From positions 1,384,501-1,448,500 of the forward strand of contig NC_022997.1 in NCBI RefSeq assembly GCF_000503895.1: DNA of 64,000 nt, read 5' to 3'. Both the position numbers and the translations under genes were made by a program. Below the pieces are notes generated by a model. That model was not told the DNA's origin. It did no database searches and was given only the letters and a program-made list of their open reading frames with translations. How positions within the stretch are numbered: position 1 is the stretch's first letter; every line of letters begins with the position of its first letter. The stretch comes from Hyphomicrobium nitrativorans NL23. GTDB lineage: Bacteria; Pseudomonadota; Alphaproteobacteria; Rhizobiales; Hyphomicrobiaceae. Of the stretch, positions 17,463-29,232 are shown piece after piece.

Positions 17463-19151
17463 ATGGACTCCGCTGTCTCAAATCCTCTCGTTCACGGCTT
17501 TGCCGATCCGAACCGCGCGCTCGGAAGCGGCGACATCGTCGTCGTCGGCGCGGGGCTTGCTGGCCTCTTCGCGGCGCTTCGCCTCGCGCCGCTGCCGGTG
17601 ACGGTCGTGGCGGCCGCGCCACTCGGTGAAGGTGCGTCGAGCGTTTGGGCCCAGGGCGGCATCGCTGCGGCGGTGGGGGAGGGCGACACGCCCGAGCAGC
17701 ACGCGGCCGATACGATTGCGGCTGGCGATGGGCTCGTCGATCCCAACGTCGCGCGCGTTATTGCAGAGGAAGCGCCCGCCCGAATCGCGGATCTGCTTCG
17801 GTATGGCGTGCCGTTCGACCGCGATCTAGCCGGACATCTCGTGCTCTCGCGGGAGGCGGCGCATTCGGCGCGCCGCGTCGTGCGTGTGTCGGGAGACCGC
17901 GCGGGCGCCGCTATCATGCAGGCGCTCATCGCGGCGGTGCGGGCAACGCCCTCCATCCGCGTGCTCGAAAACTACGAGGCGCTGGATCTCATCCTCGATG
18001 CAGGCTCGAACGCTGCCGGGCGGTGTGCGGGCGTCCGTCTCATTCGGCGCGATGCTGCGGGATCCGGCACTTTCGATTTCATGCCGGCGTCGGCTGTGGT
18101 GCTCGCCACGGGCGGTGCGTCGGCGCTTTACGCCGTGACGACGAACCCGATCTATGCCTGCGGTGAAGCGCTCGCGTTCGCGGCGCGCGCGGGTGCGGTG
18201 ATCTCGGATGCCGAGTTCGTGCAGTTCCATCCGACGGCTATCGATGCGGGGATCGATCCGGCACCGCTCGCGTCCGAAGCCTTGCGCGGCGAGGGCGCGA
18301 CGCTGATCAATCGCAGCGGCGAGCGGTTCTTGCTGCAACTGCATCCGGACGGAGAGCTTGGTCCCCGCGATATCGTCGCGCGCGGGGTGTTCTCCGAAAT
18401 CGCATCCGGCGATGGCGCGTTCCTCGATTGCCGGACTGCGATCGGTGCGCGGTTTCCGCAGGCGTTCCCTACCGTTTATACTCATTGCCTCGCGGCCGGA
18501 ATCGATCCCGCGACACAGCCGATCCCGGTGGCTCCGGCGGCGCATTATCACATGGGCGGTGTCGCAACCGACCTTTCGGGACGGACATCGCTGGAAGGTC
18601 TTTGGGCGGTCGGCGAGGTGGCGGCGACGGGGCTGCACGGCGCAAATCGTCTTGCGTCCAACTCGCTGCTCGAAGCCGTCGTGATGGGCGCGCGCGTGGC
18701 TGCGGACATTGCGGCCTTGATCGCGCCCGAAACGGCGCGGCCGGTGGCGAAGACCTATCGGGTTGCAGAGGAGCGTGCGCTGGACAGTGCGTATCGCGAT
18801 TATCTGCTCGCGCGCCTCAGGAACACCATGAGCCAGCATGTTGGGGTCGTGCGTAACGGCCCGGACCTCGTTCGCGCGCTCAAGATCCTGAGAGAGATTG
18901 GCGTGGAGGCCGTTGGCGACCGCTCGCTCGTCAATATGGCGCTTGCGGCGGAGATCATCGCGGGGTCAGCGCTGTTGCGGCGAGAGAGCCGCGGGGCTCA
19001 TTTCCGTTCGGATTTTGCGGAGCCGGTCGAGGCGCTGCGGCAGCGGAGTGCCGTTACGCTCGACACGATCCGGTCGGCCGTTGCTGCGGCGCCCGATGCC
19101 GGCGGGCCGGCCGTCGCGGCCGCGTCATTCGTTGCGGAGCTCTCGCTGTGA
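17463..19151 (+). CDS. nadB: L-aspartate oxidase
   Basis: 562-residue flavoprotein that oxidises L-aspartate to iminoaspartate, the substrate of NadA. The N-terminal dinucleotide-binding motif GAGLAG is at residues 29-34 (DIVVVGAGLAGL); SVWAQGGIAAA and H-F-H-P-T (EFVQFHPTAID) are typical of the family, and GLHGANRLASNSLLEA lies near residue 395. The ATG at 17463 has a near-perfect AAGGAGGT at 17449-17456; upstream open frame belongs to the inserted element and is not part of the gene. The stop overlaps the nadC start (GTGA). Confidence 0.95.
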   Translation: MDSAVSNPLVHGFADPNRALGSGDIVVVGAGLAGLFAALRLAPLPVTVVAAAPLGEGASSVWAQGGIAAAVGEGDTPEQHAADTIAAGDGLVDPNVARVIAEEAPARIADLLRYGVPFDRDLAGHLVLSREAAHSARRVVRVSGDRAGAAIMQALIAAVRATPSIRVLENYEALDLILDAGSNAAGRCAGVRLIRRDAAGSGTFDFMPASAVVLATGGASALYAVTTNPIYACGEALAFAARAGAVISDAEFVQFHPTAIDAGIDPAPLASEALRGEGATLINRSGERFLLQLHPDGELGPRDIVARGVFSEIASGDGAFLDCRTAIGARFPQAFPTVYTHCLAAGIDPATQPIPVAPAAHYHMGGVATDLSGRTSLEGLWAVGEVAATGLHGANRLASNSLLEAVVMGARVAADIAALIAPETARPVAKTYRVAEERALDSAYRDYLLARLRNTMSQHVGVVRNGPDLVRALKILREIGVEAVGDRSLVNMALAAEIIAGSALLRRESRGAHFRSDFAEPVEALRQRSAVTLDTIRSAVAAAPDAGGPAVAAASFVAELSL

Positions 19152-20011
19152 AGTGTGCTTCATTCGACGGCGGACTGCCGTCCATTCTCATCTCCCGTGC
19201 CGTTTCGGACGCGCTCGTCGAGGATCTCGGGACGCGCGGCGATATCACGACGCTTTCCACCGTGTCGGCCGATGCGCAGGCGGTGGCGGCATTCGGCGCA
19301 CGGCGCGCGGGCGTGATCTCGGGCCTCGATGTGGCGCGGGCTGCGTTCGAAGCGTTCGACGGACGGGTTGCGTTCGAAGCGCTCGCGCGGGATGGCGATC
19401 GCGTGGATGCGGGTGCCGTTGTGGCGCGTGTGTCGGGAGCCGCGCGCTCATTGCTCACGGCGGAGCGTGTTGCGCTCAACTATCTTTGTCACATGAGCGG
19501 GATTGCAACGCTCACGTGTCGGTTCGTGGAGCGGATTGCGGGCACCAATGCGCGTATTGTGGACACGCGCAAGACGACGCCGGGTCTGCGCGCGTTCGAA
19601 AAGTATGCCGTGCGCTGCGGCGGCGGGCACAATCACCGCTCGGGGCTCTACGACGCGATCCTGATCAAGGACAATCACATCGTGGCGGCGGGCGGCGTGG
19701 AGGCCGCGATTGCAGCGGCGCGGGCCCACGCGGGCCATATGGTGAAGATCGAAGTCGAAGTCGGCTCTCTCGAAGAACTCGAAGCCGCGCTCCGGCATCC
19801 GCTCGACGCGGTTCTGCTCGACAACATGACGTCCGAAACGTTGAGGGAGGCCGTCCGCATCGTGGACGGTCGTATCACGACGGAAGCCTCCGGAGGGGTA
19901 TCGCTGGAGACGGTTCGCGCCATTGCGGAGAGCGGTGTCGATCTCATTTCTGTAGGCGCGCTGACGCATTCGGCGCCTATTCTCGATCTCGGGCTAGATT
20001 TCTCGGCGTAA
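19148..20011 (+). CDS. nadC: Nicotinate-nucleotide diphosphorylase (carboxylating)
   Basis: 287-residue quinolinate phosphoribosyltransferase, converting quinolinate and PRPP to nicotinate mononucleotide. Family signatures are present: EDLGTRGDIT near the N-terminus, RVALNYLCHMSGIAT, DTRKTTPGLRAFEKYAVRC, GGGHNHRSGLYDAILIKDNH, and the C-terminal SGGVSLET. The GTG start overlaps the nadB stop by 4 bases, so nadA, nadB and nadC form one pathway operon, interrupted only by the MITE-like element between nadA and nadB. Confidence 0.96.
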   Translation: MKCASFDGGLPSILISRAVSDALVEDLGTRGDITTLSTVSADAQAVAAFGARRAGVISGLDVARAAFEAFDGRVAFEALARDGDRVDAGAVVARVSGAARSLLTAERVALNYLCHMSGIATLTCRFVERIAGTNARIVDTRKTTPGLRAFEKYAVRCGGGHNHRSGLYDAILIKDNHIVAAGGVEAAIAAARAHAGHMVKIEVEVGSLEELEAALRHPLDAVLLDNMTSETLREAVRIVDGRITTEASGGVSLETVRAIAESGVDLISVGALTHSAPILDLGLDFSA

Positions 20012-20149
20012 GCCGGGCGCGATGACGCGCGAAAAAATCCGACGCTTAAGCACGAAATCCACGTGCAGCTTGATTTGGCCGCACTCGCACGGCATGTCTC
20101 GCTTGTTGCGTCGGATTGGCTGAGCTTTGAGGAAAAGGGGGTCGCGATC

Positions 20150-20377
20150 ATGACTTGGATCGTCGCCTGGGGTTTGGCGGCCATGGCTTCGGCTGCACTC
20201 GCCGGCTTTCTCGCCGCGTGGAAGAATCGCGACTATTCGTTCTGGATGGCGTGGTGCTTCATCCTGCCGCCGCTGCTCTTGTGGCTGGCGTTCATGCCGA
20301 AGCATGTGGGCCCGCGTCCGCGCCGCCCATCCATCGACGAACTCGAACACATCGAAAATCGCGATCTGATGCACTGA
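20150..20377 (+). CDS. Small two-helix membrane protein
   Basis: 75-residue protein with two hydrophobic segments: WIVAWGLAAMASAALAGFLA at the start and FWMAWCFILPPLLLWLAF in the middle, then a polar C-terminal tail ending DELEHIENRDLMH. The start ATG is supported by AAAGGGGG about 9 bases upstream; an upstream in-frame start at 20063 would add a non-conserved-looking stretch. No named family is recognised. It converges on ppdK. Confidence 0.7.
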   Translation: MTWIVAWGLAAMASAALAGFLAAWKNRDYSFWMAWCFILPPLLLWLAFMPKHVGPRPRRPSIDELEHIENRDLMH

Positions 20378-20400
20378 TCGCGGCTGCTCTATTTTTTTGA

Positions 20401-20451
20401 CGAGACCGATGATTCACGCTTCGGACTGATAGGGTCCGAAGCGATCATGGT

Positions 20452-20453
<2 letters not shown>
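20401..20453. repeat. Structured hairpin repeat, copy A (3' of convergent genes)
   Basis: CGCTTCGGAC and GTCCGAAGCG form a perfect 10-bp stem around TGATAGG, inside an outer partial stem AGACC/GGTCT. The 53-bp unit is 42/53 identical to 27962-28014, and three differences are compensatory pairs. It lies where the genes at 20150 and 20452 converge, so it could end both transcripts. Confidence 0.65.
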
Positions 20454-23163
<2,710 letters not shown>

Positions 23164-23301
23164 AAGCCCTCTCCTTGGATTGCAGCCGGGAAGGCCGGAC
23201 TGTGGCATATGCGAAGGGGGCGCGCCAACACCCCCTTTGACTGATTGAGCCCGTTCGCGCACTCTCCCGCCTCCCATCCTTAATGCGACAAGGTTTCCGA
23301 C

Positions 23302-24705
23302 ATGACGGATCTCGTGCCCCAGGTTCTCGCCCGGCTGGAACGCAATTTCGATGCCGGTCTCGAACGGCTGTTCGAACTCATCCGGATCGAGAGCATTTCG
23401 ACGGACCCGGCCTATGGCGCGCAGTGCCGCCAAGCCGCCGACTGGTGTGCCGAGACGCTGACGGAAGCGGGCATCCCCGCATCCGTGCGTAAGACCAGCG
23501 GCCATCCGATTGTCGTTGGGCATGACCGCAAGAAAGTGGCCAAGGGGACGCCGCACGTCCTGTTCTACGGACACTACGATGTGCAACCTCCCGATCCGCT
23601 GGAGCTTTGGACGAAGCCGCCGTTCGAGCCGCGCATCGCCAACGACAAGCTGAACGGAAAGGTGATCGTTGCGCGCGGGGCCGAGGACAACAAAGGCCAG
23701 CTCATGACCTTCCTCGAAGCGGCGCGCGCGTGGACGGAGGTGGCGGGCGAGTTGCCGGTTGCCGTGTCGGCGATGATCGAAGGCGAGGAGGAGTGCGGCT
23801 CTCCGTCGCTGCCGGGGTTTCTTAAGAAATCGGGGCGGGAGATCACGGCCGACCTGGTGCTCGTCTGCGATACGGGGCAGTGGGACAAGGATACGCCGGC
23901 GATCACCACCATGCTGCGTGGGCTCGCGGGGCTTGAAGTGATCGTGAAGGGGCCGTCGCGCGACCTGCATTCGGGCCTCTATGGCGGCGCGGCGATGAAC
24001 CCGATCCGCGCGCTCACCCGTGTGCTCGGCAAGATGTACGACGACCGCGGCCGCATTCGCGTGCCCGGCTTTTACGACGGGATCCAAAAGCCCTCGGCCG
24101 CGCAGCTCAAGCAGTGGAAAGCGTTGAGGCTTGGGCCGGATCAGCTTTTGAAGCCGGTGGGCCTTTCGGAGCCCGCGGGCGAAGCGTCCGCCTCTCTCAT
24201 CGAACAGCTCTGGTCGCGGCCGACCCTTGAATTCAACGGCATTACCGGAGGCTATCAGGGCGCAGGCTCGAAGACGATCATTCCGGCGCAAGCGTCGGTG
24301 AAGATCACGTGCCGGCTGGTTCCGGGGCAGGACCCGGAGAAGGTGCTCAAGGCCATTCAGCAGTTTGTGCTCGACAACTTGCCGAGCGATTGCTCGGCGG
24401 AGTTTCTTGGCGTGCATGGCAGTGCGGCCATCGGGTTCGATACGTCGGCCCCTGCGGTCGGTGCGGCGGCGCAGGCGCTCAGCGATGAGTGGGGCGTGCC
24501 GGCCGTGCTGATGGGATGCGGAGCGTCGATCCCCATCGTCACGTCGTTCAAGTCCGCGCTCGGGATGGACAGTCTGCTCATCGGCTTCGGCGTGGAGGAC
24601 GACCGCATCCATTCGCCGAACGAGAAATACAACCTGAAGAGTTTCAAGAAGGGCGCGCGGAGCTGGGTGCGCATTCTGGACGCTCTGGCGCGTCAGGCGG
24701 CTTGA
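23302..24705 (+). CDS. M20 family metallopeptidase (dipeptidase)
   Basis: 467-residue cytoplasmic zinc peptidase of the M20/M25/M40 family. Likely metal ligands are visible: His in [17 protein letters not shown] near residue 90, Asp in [10 protein letters not shown] near 127, and Glu residues in [11 protein letters not shown] near 161; a later His sits near the C-terminus ([13 protein letters not shown]). The dimerisation domain lies between. The substrate is probably a small peptide or related amide. The RNase T2 gene starts 1 bp after the stop. Confidence 0.9.
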   Translation: MTDLVPQVLARLERNFDAGLERLFELIRIESISTDPAYGAQCRQAADWCAETLTEAGIPASVRKTSGHPIVVGHDRKKVAKGTPHVLFYGHYDVQPPDPLELWTKPPFEPRIANDKLNGKVIVARGAEDNKGQLMTFLEAARAWTEVAGELPVAVSAMIEGEEECGSPSLPGFLKKSGREITADLVLVCDTGQWDKDTPAITTMLRGLAGLEVIVKGPSRDLHSGLYGGAAMNPIRALTRVLGKMYDDRGRIRVPGFYDGIQKPSAAQLKQWKALRLGPDQLLKPVGLSEPAGEASASLIEQLWSRPTLEFNGITGGYQGAGSKTIIPAQASVKITCRLVPGQDPEKVLKAIQQFVLDNLPSDCSAEFLGVHGSAAIGFDTSAPAVGAAAQALSDEWGVPAVLMGCGASIPIVTSFKSALGMDSLLIGFGVEDDRIHSPNEKYNLKSFKKGARSWVRILDALARQAA

Positions 24706-24706
24706 A

Positions 24707-25510
24707 ATGGCACAACCGAAACAGATGTCCCTGCCGGGGCTTGTGCTGCTGCTGATCGTTGTGGCTGTCCTTTATTACTTCGACCAGTTGCCGGGCGGGG
24801 AGCAGGCGCGCGACACCACGTCGGCTCAAAAGCAGACGACGCAGCGAGACACCGCGGATCGGAGAACGGGCCGGGAGCGCTCTAGCGGCGACGGGGCCAT
24901 TGCGACCGGCGCGTTCGACTATTACACGCTCGCACTCTCGTGGAGTCCGACGCATTGCGAAAGCGCAGATCATGACCGCGATGCGCAGCAGTGTGCACCC
25001 CGGCACGGGCGGCCCTATGGTTTCATTCTGCATGGGCTCTGGCCGCAGTATGCCGACGGATTTCCCGAAAGTTGCGAGACGCGCGAGCGGCCGTTCGTGC
25101 CGGATCGCGTGATCTCGGAGATGGCCGACATCATGCCGAGCCGCGGGCTCGTCATTCACCAGTATCGCAAGCACGGCACCTGCTCGGGACTTGGGCCCGA
25201 GGCGTACTTCGATAAATCGCGAGAACTCTTCCGCAGCATCACGGTGCCGGACAAGTTTCGCAATCCGCGAGAGACGCAGTTTCTCAGTCCCGACGATGTC
25301 ATGGCTGCGTTCGCTGCCGCCAATCCGAAACTCGATCGCGACATGATGGCGGTGGTTTGTGCAGGTCCCGGCAATCGGTTCCGCGAGCTTCGCGTCTGTT
25401 TCTCGAAAGCGGGCGAACCCGTTCGATGCGGGCGGAACGAGGCGCAGCAACGGCTTTGCCGCACGCAGCGGATGCATGTGCCGCCGCTGCGCGCGGCGGC
25501 GCGTAACTGA
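24707..25510 (+). CDS. Ribonuclease T2 family protein
   Basis: 267-residue exported or membrane-anchored endoribonuclease. An N-terminal hydrophobic segment (about residues 8-24) is followed by a charged linker, then the catalytic motifs: CAS I FILHGLWPQY near residue 107 and CAS II KHGTCSG near 155, both with their histidines. Cysteines in the domain (for example SWSPTHCES and the C-terminal CRTQRMHVPP) fit family disulfides. It probably acts in the periplasm to degrade RNA. Confidence 0.9.
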   Translation: MAQPKQMSLPGLVLLLIVVAVLYYFDQLPGGEQARDTTSAQKQTTQRDTADRRTGRERSSGDGAIATGAFDYYTLALSWSPTHCESADHDRDAQQCAPRHGRPYGFILHGLWPQYADGFPESCETRERPFVPDRVISEMADIMPSRGLVIHQYRKHGTCSGLGPEAYFDKSRELFRSITVPDKFRNPRETQFLSPDDVMAAFAAANPKLDRDMMAVVCAGPGNRFRELRVCFSKAGEPVRCGRNEAQQRLCRTQRMHVPPLRAAARN

Positions 25511-25619
25511 GGCTCTCTGCACAGTCTGTGGATAAGTTGCCTTCCGCCCCGATTGCGCCACTTGTCGCCGCGGGCCACGGGCCCCAAGCTTCGAGTCGTA
25601 CTGCGTTCGGTCGTCGTCC

Positions 25620-26192
25620 ATGCGGAAGTGGGGCATGCGGGGATTTGCAAACGAGCGCGGTCTGCCGCCATTGGCAGAGGGTGGCTTTCCGAGGGCGCAG
25701 GACGTGGGGTCTACGTCGCTTGCGGCGAGGCGTGACGGTGCGCGTCGCTTTGAGGAAAGCCGTGGCGCGCAGCTTCGTGCAGCGCGGCGGGTGCTCGACG
25801 GCGTTGGCGGTCTCGGTTGGAGCGTGATCGGATTCCTGCTAGGCGCGCTTTTCTGGCACTTCGTCGGCTTTTGGAGCTTCGTATCGGCTGTGGTGCTCGC
25901 GGGGCATCCGTCCGGCTCGGTCGATCGTTCGCGCGCCGAGGCGCCTGAGATCGAAGCCTCCCAGACCGCTGCGGAAATTTCGGATGCGCCGCTGGTGATG
26001 GCTTGGTGTACGGCGCTTCAGCTCGACCGGAAGACGGGGGCGATTTCGTCGGGCGCCTGCGGACAGGATTTTTCGCCTTCGCACGGTGCTTCGGTCAAAC
26101 AGCGCGAAGATCGCGCGGGAACGAGCAACGACGGGGCCGCGTGGGCCGCTCCGGAGACTCCGGCGCGCGCGCTCGGCCCTCGGCGCCCGTAA
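25620..26192 (+). CDS. Hypothetical protein with one membrane segment
   Basis: 190-residue protein with a basic N-terminal half, a clear hydrophobic segment near residues 65-92 (WSVIGFLLGALFWHFVGFW followed by SFVSAVVL) and a polar C-terminal half containing MAWCTALQLDRKTGAISS-x-C. The membrane helix and lack of a better frame support a real gene, but no ribosome binding site is convincing and no family is recognised. The true start may be one of several in-frame ATGs up to 25635. Confidence 0.55.
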   Translation: MRKWGMRGFANERGLPPLAEGGFPRAQDVGSTSLAARRDGARRFEESRGAQLRAARRVLDGVGGLGWSVIGFLLGALFWHFVGFWSFVSAVVLAGHPSGSVDRSRAEAPEIEASQTAAEISDAPLVMAWCTALQLDRKTGAISSGACGQDFSPSHGASVKQREDRAGTSNDGAAWAAPETPARALGPRRP

Positions 26193-26395
26193 AATTCCGT
26201 TCGTGCGACGATTTTCCTCGTGCTGCGTCTTGAGCTGCGAGCGCATTTGAAAATCAACGCTTTCTCTGGCGACGCGCAGAATCGAAGCGAACTTTGCCGA
26301 TTGGCGCGCCCGAAAGCTGCCCCGATGCCCGCGTATCAGCGCATCGCTCGGCTCAAGTCTTTGAGCCATTTCTGGATTTTGTGGAGTCGTCGAAC

Positions 26396-26782
26396 ATGGA
26401 CCTTGTCGCCGGACAAAGCTGGAGCTATCGCGCCCCTCGGGGCTTCGAGACGTCCCGGCTTTTGATTGGAGCCATCGCGTCCTTCGGTGACGATCAGCAC
26501 ATCGTCTGTGCGGCCGCCGTTCATGCGCCGCGACGCCACGCCGATGGTCATCTCGAACGCGTGACCATTCCGTTTCTACCCATGACGGAAGCGGCCTTCC
26601 GGTCCAGCATCGTCGATCGCGACGAAGAGGCGGCGCCGTTGCCGGCCGCGTTCGCCGAGAAGCTCACGGCGTGGCAGAACGATCCGAAGGGGCTCACAAC
26701 GTTCACGGTTCCGTTCGAGGGGTTTCTGGATCAGATGATCGCGCAACAGATGGCCGAGATCGCAGGTCTCTCGGCTGCGTAG
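26396..26782 (+). CDS. Small hypothetical protein
   Basis: 128-residue soluble protein beginning MDLVAGQSWSYRAP. The first half has a beta-rich pattern (SWSYRAP, RLLIGAIASF, HIVCAAAVHAP) and the C-terminal half is helical (FEGFLDQMIAQQMAEIAG). No named family is recognised. It converges on the gene at 26808, only 25 bp away. Confidence 0.65.
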   Translation: MDLVAGQSWSYRAPRGFETSRLLIGAIASFGDDQHIVCAAAVHAPRRHADGHLERVTIPFLPMTEAAFRSSIVDRDEEAAPLPAAFAEKLTAWQNDPKGLTTFTVPFEGFLDQMIAQQMAEIAGLSAA

Positions 26783-26807
26783 CGCCGCAGACCGCATCAA
26801 GCTCCGA

Positions 26808-27605
26808 TTAGCCAGCTTTTTTCATGCCGGTTTTGTTTGCGCGTTCCGGTTTCCAGGATGCCGGGGCAAGCGCGATCAAGCCCAGTGCAGGCGTTGGGAT
26901 CTCGACGTTTTCGAGGCCGCTCGGATCAATGCTCCAGCGTTTGGCTAGGCTGAGGACGTGCTTTTCGGTCGGATAGAAGACGATCTCGCCGCCCGCATCG
27001 CCCTTGCGGCCGCGGACACCTCGGAAATCGAACAGCTTGAGGCCGAGGCCGCGCTCCTCTCGCGTGATGCGTCCCCGGTTCCACATGATGCCGGAATCGG
27101 TGATGGCGAAAGCGCGGACCACGCGGCCATCGAGCACGCGCGCCCAGGCGAAGCAGTCGATGGGCGGATAGGCGAAGAAGTATTGCACCTCGACGAAGCG
27201 GTCTCCCAGGCGCCGCAACATCGGCATCGCCTTGTCGGTGAACGTGCGGCCGGCGGGAAAGGGAAGCGCGAGGCCGACGACGAACGTCCATCCGTTGACG
27301 GGCGGGGAGACGAAGACGTGATCGTTGCCGAGGTGGTTGTCGTAGACGGTGCCGATGCCGGATCGCCAGTTGCAGGGTTCGGGGGCGACGAGCCCAAGCT
27401 CTTTTGCGACGGCCTCCGTATCGCGGCTTCGCACCGCGAGCCATGCCATTCGGTAGCCGAAGGGGGATGGGTGGTCCGGGCTTTGCTCGAACAGGACGCG
27501 ATCACCCGCAAGACGCGGCGCGAGCACGCGGGCCGCGATCGCGACGGTGAGAGTGACCATGATGACAATTGCCAGAATCACGGCATCTGCTCGATTCTCC
27601 CTCAA
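26808..27605 (-). CDS. Hypothetical protein with N-terminal membrane anchor
   Basis: 265-residue protein with one hydrophobic segment near the start (AVILAIVIMVTLTVAIAARVL), then a large soluble domain containing W-N-R-G and YFFAYPPIDCFAWARV. The fold and function are not recognised; the topology suggests a periplasmic or membrane-attached domain. It converges with the 26396 gene, and its upstream region is a 584-bp gap that holds a hairpin repeat. Confidence 0.65.
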   Translation of the reverse strand: MRENRADAVILAIVIMVTLTVAIAARVLAPRLAGDRVLFEQSPDHPSPFGYRMAWLAVRSRDTEAVAKELGLVAPEPCNWRSGIGTVYDNHLGNDHVFVSPPVNGWTFVVGLALPFPAGRTFTDKAMPMLRRLGDRFVEVQYFFAYPPIDCFAWARVLDGRVVRAFAITDSGIMWNRGRITREERGLGLKLFDFRGVRGRKGDAGGEIVFYPTEKHVLSLAKRWSIDPSGLENVEIPTPALGLIALAPASWKPERANKTGMKKAG

Positions 27606-28189
27606 TGTCTCTTAGGGCGCGCTTTGACCGGCGATCAAGCGCGCGTCGCGAAGAATACGGGGAAAAAGGGAGGCGGCTCGCAGCGAGGGCACAAACGAGG
27701 CCAGCCTGGCTGCCGATTGCCGGTCGCGGGGTGCGCGGCGCGAGACAGACAGGCCGGCCTCTCTCGTGCCGCTCAAGACCGTTGCCGGTCCGGGCGGGCG
27801 GCAGGAGACGGGACGCGCGAAACGAGGGCGGGCGACGTCCCATTACCGTCCTCTCAATGGATTGCCCGAGCGAGGCAACCACACCCCGGACGCGGGAGAT
27901 GGGGTAAGAGGACTGGTCGAAGTCTTCGACCACAAGCGTGAAAAGCGCTCGTGGTTTCTCATGAGACCGACGGTTCACGTTTCAAGCCGATAGGGCCTGA
28001 AACGATCATGGTCTGCGCGGAAGCTATCGGTGGTTCGTGACGTGGTGATGAAGGAACTGCAACGGGTTCGTGGCAGGCGCACACGAGCGCACACCGCGCG
28101 ACGGCCGGCTGCACGGCGCGGGGTGCTCAAGACGTATCGATTGCAGAGGGCCGATCCGAACGAAGCGCAGCGCGCGCTTCGTTGATGGA
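27606..28189. other. Gap holding a hairpin repeat
   Basis: No supported gene. Open frames here are arginine-rich and antisense-like. The right part contains hairpin repeat copy B (27962-28014). A further stem, AACGAAGCG...CGCTTCGTT (28158-28182), lies just past the end of the first porin gene but has no T tract. Confidence 0.4.
27962..28014. repeat. Structured hairpin repeat, copy B
   Basis: Second copy of the unit at 20401-20453. The stem is CGTTTCAAGC with GCCTGAAACG (9 of 10 pairs). Compared with copy A, three positions change on both sides of the stem so that pairing is kept. It lies 3' of the minus-strand porin gene. Confidence 0.6.
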
Positions 28190-29005
28190 TCAGGGCAGCG
28201 AGACGGTCGTCGTGAAGACGAAGCGCTCGTCGGCCAAGCCGTCGGCGCCGCCGCGGACGTCCGAATCCCAGTAGCGGAAGTCGAAGGTGAAGTTCTCGAC
28301 GGCGAGTTCGAGGCCGGCGCTCCAGTAGGAGTAGCGGTCCTTATTGTTGGTGCCGAAGACGAAGCCGTCTTTGCGATCTCCGTAAGATGTGCCCCAGACG
28401 CCGCTGATCGCGGGCTGGAACATGCCGACCTTAGGAAGGGCGTAGGAGGCCGCGCTCTCCAGCGTGAAGACACTGCCCAGCTCGCCGCTGTAATCCGGTG
28501 TCCAATAGAGCGTGGTGCCGCTGGTCAGGCCTTTGATCCAAGGGCTTTCCAGGCTGTAGCTGGCCTTAAGCTCGACGAAATCCAGCTCTGCCCCTGCATC
28601 GTTCGCGCTGGGGTAATGGTAATAGATGGCACCGAAGTCGAAGGTGACGGGCCCCCAGACCGGCTTGACGCCGGTGTAGTAGTTGATTTCCGCGTTGGCA
28701 TCGGAGCCGGGGCCAAAATCGACATTCGATCCCCAGATGCCCGCGTAAAAAATGCCATAGGCCAGGTCGACCGAGCCCTGAACGGCGGGGTTTTCCATAT
28801 TCTGAGAGAAACCGCGCCAGACGTAATCGTTGGTGCCGGTGAGGGTGGCCGAAAGTTCGAGCTTGCGGCTTTCTACGGGCGCATCCTTGAAGCTGCCGCC
28901 GTGCCAGCCATCGGCGAGGGCGGTGCCGGGCATCGCTCCAACGGTCAACACGATCGCAGCGGCTGCTGCCAGACCTGCGCGTGTGGTCCCCACCAACATC
29001 GACAT
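28190..29005 (-). CDS. TorF family putative porin
   Basis: 271-residue predicted outer-membrane beta-barrel of the TorF/Gcw_chp type (as in TIGR02001). A signal peptide covers about residues 1-32 (GTALADG). Family features: LSATLTGTNDYVWRGFSQN, alternating aromatic strands such as YGIFYAGIWGSNVDFG, TGVKPVWGPVTFDFG and a C-terminal strand ending FVFTTTVSLP. It is one of a tandem pair with the gene at 29233, which shares its layout. The physiological substrate is unknown. Confidence 0.85.
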   Translation of the reverse strand: MSMLVGTTRAGLAAAAAIVLTVGAMPGTALADGWHGGSFKDAPVESRKLELSATLTGTNDYVWRGFSQNMENPAVQGSVDLAYGIFYAGIWGSNVDFGPGSDANAEINYYTGVKPVWGPVTFDFGAIYYHYPSANDAGAELDFVELKASYSLESPWIKGLTSGTTLYWTPDYSGELGSVFTLESAASYALPKVGMFQPAISGVWGTSYGDRKDGFVFGTNNKDRYSYWSAGLELAVENFTFDFRYWDSDVRGGADGLADERFVFTTTVSLP

Positions 29006-29175
29006 GGACTTTGCCCCTTAGATTCCCCGGGCGCTGTCGGCCGTCGCCGGACATGCGCGATTCATCAGGATACAAGACCGTAGCCGTCGGACGGAGACAA
29101 GGACAAAGACGGGGTTTTCCCTTTGTCGCCGGAGCTTTGTGGCTCCGCGGCAACGCGTGGCTTGCCGGTCTTCAA

Positions 29176-29205
29176 AACGAAAACGGGGCCCGCGAAGGCC
29201 CCGTT
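29176..29205 (-). terminator. Rho-independent terminator of the upstream porin gene
   Basis: On the minus strand, AACGGGGCC and GGCCCCGTT form a 9-bp stem around a 6-base loop, followed by a TTTTCGTTTT tract. It lies just past the stop of the 29233 porin gene, separating it from the 28190 copy. Confidence 0.8.
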
Positions 29206-29232
29206 CCGTGGAAAAGGTCTTGGTCTGGTCGA

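Noticed and set aside
23164-24612. A much longer open frame continuing upstream of ppdK on the minus strand
   Set aside because: It is exactly antisense to the M20 peptidase gene, is R/H-rich and has no similarity; high GC produces such frames. A TTG with a strong ribosome binding site starts ppdK at 23163.
28070-29083. Plus-strand frame over the first porin
   Set aside because: It is antisense to a gene with a signal peptide and TorF family motifs.
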